A stretch of DNA of 64,000 nucleotides from Solicoccozyma terricola (Eukaryota > Basidiomycota > Tremellomycetes > Filobasidiales > Piskurozymaceae): positions 62,001 to 126,000 of the forward strand of contig BCLD01000028.1 in the NCBI GenBank assembly GCA_001600875.1. Reading direction: 5' to 3'. The position numbers were made by a program, and so were the translations under genes. Under the pieces are notes generated by a model. It worked only from the letters and a program-made list of their open reading frames with translations. It did no database searches and was not told the DNA's origin. Numbering within the stretch: position 1 is the stretch's first letter; each line of letters starts with the position of its first letter. This document shows positions 57,243 to 64,000 of the stretch, piece by piece.

Positions 57243-59152
57243 GGATCAATTCGTTCAATCTCGTCGCTTATAAATCCCCCCAAATTCCTGCATTCCTCCT
57301 AGTGTATCATATGACGTCTGTAGGTAATCTTGTGACCGGGGACCTAAGGATAAGGTCTAATTTCCACTTTATTAAGCAACTGCCACTTGAATCCGTATTT
57401 GAACGGGTAACTTTTCTAGTCATTCGGCTCATTCGTCTTCGTTCATGAACAGAGGAGGGAGGAGAAGAGGGGGGTGGGGGGAGGGGGGGGGGGAGCGGTG
57501 TAACTGCCAAAGTAACATTTGATAATTTCGAACTTTTACCATTATCCGTGCGGGCGGCAAAAGGGTTCCCATTTTCCAATGCTCAAAAATTGGAGGAGAA
57601 TTTGGACCCAGTTGGTTCTTTTAAACCGGCAAAAAAAAACCGACACGTCCCAATTGGTGTGAATCCGCCATTGTATCCTGGTATAGCGGCGGGTTTCAAA
57701 CGACCTTGAGTTGTTGTCTCGGCAAATAAAGGGCAAATGTTCACGTGAACGTTCGACGAAAAACGAAACTTTTTGAAAGGCGGGCAACGCGGGATAACGC
57801 GGGCAAGACGCGTCTCTTTTGTTTTGAAGTTTCAGAATCTTCCCGGTGGCAAAAAACAAATAACATATGAGGTGGGTGCCAGGATATGTTGGCGCGGATA
57901 CTGTTAACCAAATTTGATATGAAACACCACCACCACCACCACCACCCATCAAAGATATCCGTCCTCCATAACCCGACTCAATACCCACCCCCCCCCCGGG
58001 GGGCGCGAGCGCGCGTTGAAACGAGGAAATATTTTATAAAGCGCATCGAGGAATAAACTTGAATTCCCCCCCTCCTCGTGTAGTCCATGTCCATGGATCA
58101 TCACCCAATGCAAAACACCTCACCCAACCGAACTTGAACCCAGAGCTTGATCATTTCCACGTGTTGTTTTGTTGTTTTGTTGTTTGTTGTTGTTGGATCC
58201 CTAGACGAGTTGTTATTTACCATTACTCCGTTCCTGGACTGTTTCCGAGCGGGCGTTGCGCGTGGGCGGTGGCGTGGCGTTGATGACGGAGGGGAAGGGG
58301 GGGGGAGGATGGGAAGGGGGTCTTGGGTTGTCATGTCAACAAATGGGATTGATGGACGGATGTCGTCGGATGAGAATATGGTGGGTGTGGTGGGTGTGGG
58401 GGGTGGAGTAAGCAGGAGGGAGGGAGGCACCAGGAGGAGGAGGAGGAGGAGGAGGAGGAGCGGGGTTCAGTTATGTTTGAGGTTCCAAAAATGCCACAGA
58501 GTTGGGAGAATTGGTCTCGATGTTTGTTGATATTTTCCCGTTGTAATATACCTAATATACCTTGCCTCATATTCATTTTTTTAATTCAATCCCATCATTC
58601 TATCAAGCAGATAATCCCGACAATCTGAAATAGCCCTTTTATTTTTTGGACAACATTAGTAGCAATTCCCTCGCTTCTATACATCGAAATTTATCCAACT
58701 TGATTTCCAACAAATCGAAGTAAATCGAAAGGACCTAAAGAAGAAGAAGGAAGAAAACCCAAAGAGTCACCACCTCTCGTCGTTTTTTGTCCTTCCCTTC
58801 TTTCTATTATCTTCAAAGAGTGATATACAACTATCGCGTTTCTTCTTTTCTATATCTCTTCGATAATAGGTATGTCCTCCGTATCCACTTTCCAAGAATT
58901 AAAACAAGATCCATTAGAATACTGATCTTCTATGCTGTATATTCGTCTTCATCTAGCGCGTCGCTGTATCACTCTATCACTCTACCTACGGATCTCCCTA
59001 CCTACCTACCTCTCCTCAGTGAGTCTTGGACCGATCAGTTACGTGGTGGTGGTGGACCATCTACGAGATCCGCTCTGACCTTGCTATCCGATCACTGCTC
59101 GTTCCTCTTATCCTCATACGCGTCCACCCCGTTCTCCCGTTCAGTCCGCAGC

Positions 59153-60377
59153 ATGGTCCGACCACGAACACGAGCGGGCACAGCAGGTCCTCAACAACAA
59201 TATCAACCAACAAGGGTATTGAGATCAGCTTCAAGAGGTGCATCATTGCCACCACCATCTCTCCAACAGTCTACAGGGTCGTCGTCGGTGCCACCACCAC
59301 CAACGTCCGTCTCCGTCGTCTCCGTCGTCTCAGCTCCGTCTCAATCCAAGTCCACCAAGTCCACCAAGGCCAAGTCCAAGTCAAAGTCTGATAATCAGTA
59401 TCAGTTGTTGTTGGATGAGAAAGCGAAGATTAGAGAGAATTATTTGATCGATTGGTTGAAGGTGAGTGTAGGGGTCTTTTAGTTGGGGGATTCGGCGGGG
59501 GCGGGGGATAGGTTGGTATTGATTTCGTTGGTTCGGTTTGGGTCTTGTTTCCCTTTTCTTCTTCTTCCTCTTCGTCCTCTTCCCAACCCTTGTCACCCTC
59601 CCTCCCCCTCCCCCTCCCTCCCNCCTCCCTCCTCCCTCAAAACAGTCTCATAACGTCAAATGCGGTAGAATCACCCGTCTCGATAAATTAGAAGCTCTTC
59701 GAACAGATCATGAGAATGTTTATGGATCGAATCATACGACGGATGTTTGTTTTAAAGGACGTGATCAAATTGCGAGTGGGAGTGGGAGTGGGAGTGGGAG
59801 TGGGAGTGCGGGTCAGGGCCCGGGGAATGTTAAGAAATCAACAGGCAAGGGAAAAGGGAAAGGGAAGGCTGTCGGTGGTAGAATTGAAAATCAAATGGAT
59901 ATAATTCAAGAAGAAGAAGAAGAAGAAACAAACCAAGAAATCGAAGTGAATGGTATTCTTATCTCGGATAAAAAGGATGGAAAGAAACGAGTCTTCGATC
60001 AAGGTACGTTCCCCTGCCGTTTGTGGCTATACGCTTCGTTTCTCAATCGCTGATGGTATTTCCGTGCGTGCGTGGGTTGGGTTGCATCGTTCGTGTGACG
60101 GATTCAGGTCATACGAACGATCATCATCGTCTTGTTGTTGTTGTTGCTACGACGACGGCGGCGGCTGCGGCGGCGGAAGCAACGACTTTGAACAACATGA
60201 TCGATGTGGTTGCTACATCATCCATCAAATCTGTTATTCCAACCGCTACACATACCACCACACGAAACGCGACGATCGGATCTTCCACAGCTTCTACATC
60301 TACTTCTACTACAACACTTGATACTACAACGAACGGAAGAACGAAACGAAGAGGGTTTACCCCGGTTGTGTTTGATA

Positions 60378-60410
<33 letters not shown>

Positions 60411-61440
60411 CTGGAACCACTGAAACAACAATCTCGCTTGGTGTTGATGGAATTGGATCGAAGAGGATTGAAACGGAGGTTGAAGATGCTCCTAATGTCG
60501 TCGTCGTCACCGCGTCCGCGTCTGTCACCGCCACTACCGCCACCACCACCGCTACCGGCAGAACTACACGATCAACAAGCATACAAAGAGAATCGAATCC
60601 CGCCACTGTGAATCTACCATCGAAGAAACGATTGACAAAGTCGAAACAACAACAAGTCGAGAAGAAAAGTTTGGTTTATCCTACGATTCAAAATGGTTAT
60701 GCGGATGATGTGGCTGGACCGAGTGGTGAGAGGCGTGTTGGGTTGGTTGTGGAAGCGACGACGACAACCACGACAACTTGGAGTGGTGATGGTGGTATCG
60801 CGTCGTCGTCGTCGATGAACATCATAAACGCTGAGGTCGCTCCTCTGACCATCAATCCAAACTCGTCGTTCGTTTCCGAATCGAGTGTCGGTGTTCCGTT
60901 ACGTGATATTATACGAGCTAGATCGGAGAGGGTTCCAGAGCGATTGATAGATTCGAACATCGAGGTCGAGGTCCCGATTCCTTCTCAATTCGTTCCTCCC
61001 CCGCCTCCTCCTCCTCCTCCTCCTCCTCCTCCTCCTCCTCCTCATCCCTCCGATGCTGCCCTCGTTACTAGGCGCTCTACACGTACACCGAAACCAAATC
61101 GCAACTTGGATTCCATCGCCACGGCGGAAGAAAATACGAACGCGGGGATCTTGAAAACAACAAAGAAGAAGGGAGTTCCTCCAAAACCCATTATTGACAA
61201 GAAGATTACACAGAAGGTGATTGCGAGTGGTTCGAGAGTAACAAGTAAGCGACTTTTTTTTCTTTTCCTTTTTTTTTTTCGGTTCGCAACACGGGTAATG
61301 GGTGGATAGGAAGACTGATGATCCCCTGGTTTCACCCTCTCCTCTGAATTTAGAAGCCGCAGCGACTAAAACGTCCGCCAAGAAGAACGTTACAGGTTCC
61401 ACAAAGATTAATAAACTCAAGACATCGATCGCTGGTCCGT
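59153..61440 (+). CDS. Unrecognised Thr/Ser-rich protein, 3' end unresolved
   Basis: Exons 59153-59461, 59646-60003, 60108-61244 and 61354-61440 join in phase. The N-terminus (MVRPRTRAGTAGPQQQ) is basic. A possibly folded segment spans the first splice: LLLDEKAKIRENYLIDWLK then SHNVKCGRITRLDKLEALRT. The rest is low complexity: a (GS)n block, a poly-Glu stretch, poly-Thr from repeated ACA (about 60378-60411), poly-Pro from repeated CCT (about 60995-61043), and Lys-rich patches. A 20-nt exon (61563-61582) may follow, but from there I could not decide whether the gene ends shortly after or continues into the frame ending at 63275. A single n at 59623 lies in intron 1. Confidence 0.55.
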
Positions 61441-61644
61441 GTGAGTGGCCCCCGTACTTGTTCGAGACCCACGAAATCCCCCAGTCCATCAATATAGCCT
61501 TGACATCGCTTTATTCGGGCCTTGGCCATCACTTTTAACGTGTGTTTGGATACGTTTACCAGCCGGCGCCATTCCCATACCGGTGTACGTTTGGAATTCT
61601 TTCTTTCCATGATCCTACATTGAGCGAGCGATCATGATGGTTAG

Positions 61645-63275
61645 AACAACCGTTGCGAGATTCTCATATCCGGCTCATCGAGAATCCGCCACTGATTCCC
61701 TCCCACTCTCTTGTTGATCTTTCCATCTCGTACCATCTCGTCCCTTTCGCTCTGCTTACGCTCCCCCCCCCCCCTCCCTCCGACCGACCCTACTATAATG
61801 ATCTCGATGGGCTGTTTCTCCGCACTTCTATCGGCATCGTAGCCAAGAACAAAGCTGGGAAGCAGGTGGCATTTGTCCAGGCATATGTCCAGCCGAGCTC
61901 CTCTAGCTCCTCTGAAGCCGCCGAATCCGAATCTTCATCAAGTGCCTCTGAGGATGAGTCCGAAGTTGAAACCAAAGTATCTCAAGCTCCGAACCAGGGC
62001 CGACATTGGCATGATCTCTTGGACGCCACAAACTACGCCTCCGCCGCCCTTCAGATGGCTCAGAATCAGCCTTCGACTTGGCCAGAGAATATTCATCCCC
62101 CATCGCGTGGATCGACAAATCACTTCCCTCCACCGGACCAGTTACCGTCCCAAGCACCTCCAACACCTCCAGCTCCGCCATCCACACGCCAAAGCGGGCC
62201 CTCGTTCGAACTCCAGCGCGTTGTAGACTGCGCAGCCCCGTCTCCACCAAGCACCGCGTTCGACAGTAATGGCATGAACTCAGACATCGACGAGTTTGAC
62301 AACACACCAGGAGGCAGACGTATGATTGCCGCGTCGGGCCTTGCCAACCTGGCACAGGAGCACATCATTGACTGGCAGAAACAAGCTGAACACGAGAAGA
62401 GACTTCGGTTCACAGCGGAGGCTATAAATTACAGCCTCCGCGCAGAGCTCGAACAGCTGCGAAGGCAGGCTATCATTATACCTCCGCAGGTGGTGCGACC
62501 AGTCTCGTATGAAAGAGGAAATGGCCGAGCGAGTGATTACGAAGATATGGATGTTGAGAGGGTGAATGAGATGCAGGGAGAGATGAATACACTGCGGGTG
62601 GAGCGCGATATGATGCGGGTGGAGCTCGGAATGGCAGAAGCATATATCGAACGCCTTCTCAAAGAGAGGGATGCTCGAGGAGAGGGCTATATCATCGAAG
62701 GTCCACCGTTTTCGCCCCCCTCCGCCGAACTGGCTGCGGTGACCGACAGAAACTTGTCTCTGGCGGATATCCCAATGGACAGCAAATCCCCAAAGCCCAC
62801 ACCACCGCAGCAACCCACCAAGGCAACCTCTGGCACTCTCAGCTCCGTGGTCAACCCCCAGTCGCCACTTCAGACTCTGGAGACTTTGAGAGCGTCCTCC
62901 GGTAGTGGCGCTATCAATATGAAACGGAAAAGGGTGACCCAGACTGATAGTCAGGTTGAACGTTGCGATGATAGTGAAAGCCAGGGTATGAGTGACTGCT
63001 CCCCTCCGAAGAAGGCAAGGGTGGGAAATCACGTATCGACATTGCTCCGACAAGGATCGCCACAAGCCAGTGAAACCCAATCGGATTCCCACCGGAACGT
63101 TTCTACAGCTGGGCCTTCGCAATCGAAGAGAAAGAGAGCAATGGATGATACCGAGCTCTCAAATGAAGGGGATGAGAGCAAGAATGATGCTGAAGACGGC
63201 GCAAAGCCGTCCAAAAGAGCAAGAGCACAGGAGACAGACCCTCTCGAAGAGTCGTCTCCGAATGTGACTCTGTAA
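61645..63275 (+). CDS. Coiled-coil, NLS-rich protein or 3' exon of the preceding gene
   Basis: One open frame of about 540 codons has no convincing ATG at its left end. It may therefore be the last exon of the gene starting at 59153. The left part includes YYNDLDGLFLRTSIGIVAKN and AGKQVAFVQAYVQ, which look folded, followed by an acidic Ser/Glu block. The middle has two coiled-coil stretches (KQAEHEKRLRFTAEAINYSL and EMQGEMNTLRVERDMMRVEL). The C-terminus carries four basic NLS-like patches (MKRKRV, PPKKARVG, SKRKRAMDD, PSKRARAQE). It is probably nuclear. I know no family for it. A C tract lies inside this frame at about 61769-61780, which may instead mark an intron. Confidence 0.5.
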
Positions 63276-64000
63276 TGCTGTGCACATGCACAGTAAGTCA
63301 AGCATTGCTTTTACGTTTATCTATCTTGACTGACATCGTCCACTCAAACGCAGGCATTCGTAATCGTACTCGTTTTGTCCTTGTGTGTGAGAATTTGGTA
63401 GAGTGATCGTGCCACCTGTACAGTGAGTGTGAGACCTCGATCCGAACGGGCTCCTGTTGCGGTCAACGCAGCTGACGTGAGGTCATTAAGACTCTCCAAT
63501 ATTCCCTATCAACCAACGCGGCCCTGGCGGCTTCACACACTATCTTCGAGCTCTGTGAGCCTGTTGATTTTACTTTCTTTTTTCGTTATTTCCTTTCCTT
63601 TCCGTCCCGGTGAGTACATAGCACCCGCCTTGGTGGCAAATTGCGTTTTGACAGTTCTGCACATATAATTTGTCATAGCATACGACAACCCTGCTGGCAG
63701 GGCCCGATATGTACCATTCCACCCCCATTCACCCCCATTCACCCTGTAGTATCGCAGCGTAAGTGAGACTTTGGGCAATGGTTTCTGTCCCCCGCTGACG
63801 CCTCCTGGACCCCCTGCCAGACTTTAAGTCCCAAAGGACAGGAGGTGCTGCGATGCTCCGGAGCACCAGAAACACATTTTTATACCGATGGCGCAGAACA
63901 ACTACCAGTAAGTCCTTTTCTCCCGGTGTCACGGCCCTCTAATACCGACCTATTTTCTATGATCGAACATAGATCTTCATACCGAAAAAACAAAGCATCG
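63276..64000. other. Right edge without a supported gene
   Basis: 725 nt after the stop at 63275. GTGAGT-like sites occur near 63423, 63609 and 63757, so a spliced 3' UTR or a neighbouring gene entering from the right is possible. No coding exon can be supported. Confidence 0.4.

Larger units (their letters stand above)
54701..59152. other. Long stretch without a supported gene
   Basis: 4.4 kb. A frame near 55365-55709 contains a plausible protein-like segment (VKQGCLFRIYGVYDKP), but I could not link it to start or splice sites. It may be a remnant exon. Other contents are listed separately: a 14-bp tandem repeat, a palindrome, a G26 tract, an 8-N gap. A CAC trinucleotide repeat lies at about 57926-57946 and a GGA repeat at about 58434-58460. 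The right end before 59153 is TTC/CTAC-rich and is the likely leader of the next gene. Confidence 0.5.

Overview
The window reads as nuclear DNA of a basidiomycete fungus, most likely a tremellomycete-type yeast (an inference from gene content, not proven). The genes carry many short introns (mostly 50-90 nt) with GTGAGT-like donors, microexons and pyrimidine-rich 3' ends. Genes lie on both strands with intergenic gaps of a few hundred bases. There are two assembly gaps (100 N at 45756-45855, 8 N at 57228-57235) and one isolated n at 59623, all in or beside low-complexity sequence. I saw no transposon, CRISPR array or convincing tRNA.

Layout. 26-7064: F-box-like protein; a broken short-chain dehydrogenase (-); a 17-exon Dal5-type MFS permease. 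7252-12271: a PLP enzyme of the cystathionine synthase/lyase family with an odd repeat-filled intron, then a Zn(II)2Cys6 transcription factor (-). 12929-14568: a small zinc-ribbon-like protein and a SelK-like glycine-rich membrane protein (-). 14790-23214: a quinate/shikimate utilisation cluster. 23452-31717: an FHA-RING ubiquitin ligase (-), an ACT-domain protein, and a large ubiquitin-conjugating enzyme (-). 34524-41260: two unrecognised proteins. 41808-49893: a GPI inositol-deacylase (-), a Tlg1/syntaxin-6-type SNARE, and ribosomal protein uL16 (-). 52385-63275: unrecognised, disordered or coiled-coil proteins separated by a 4.4 kb stretch in which I support no gene.

The best functional unit is the quinate cluster. 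A permease (21375-23214) would import quinate, a quinate/shikimate dehydrogenase (19367-20641) would oxidise it, and a 3-dehydroshikimate dehydratase (17833-19104) would give protocatechuate. The fourth gene (14790-17443) is related to the three C-terminal AROM domains and to the QutR/QA-1S repressors. Its kinase-like domain has lost its substrate-site motifs, but its dehydroquinase and shikimate dehydrogenase domains keep the catalytic residues I can check. No separate catabolic type II dehydroquinase is visible, so this protein might supply that step. The genes form two divergent pairs meeting convergently, which would favour co-regulation.

A second theme is homopolymer C. Runs of up to 55 C sit in introns, mostly on the coding strand just before 3' splice sites. 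Three separate runs are exactly 48 nt, which raises the question of sequencing or assembly limits.
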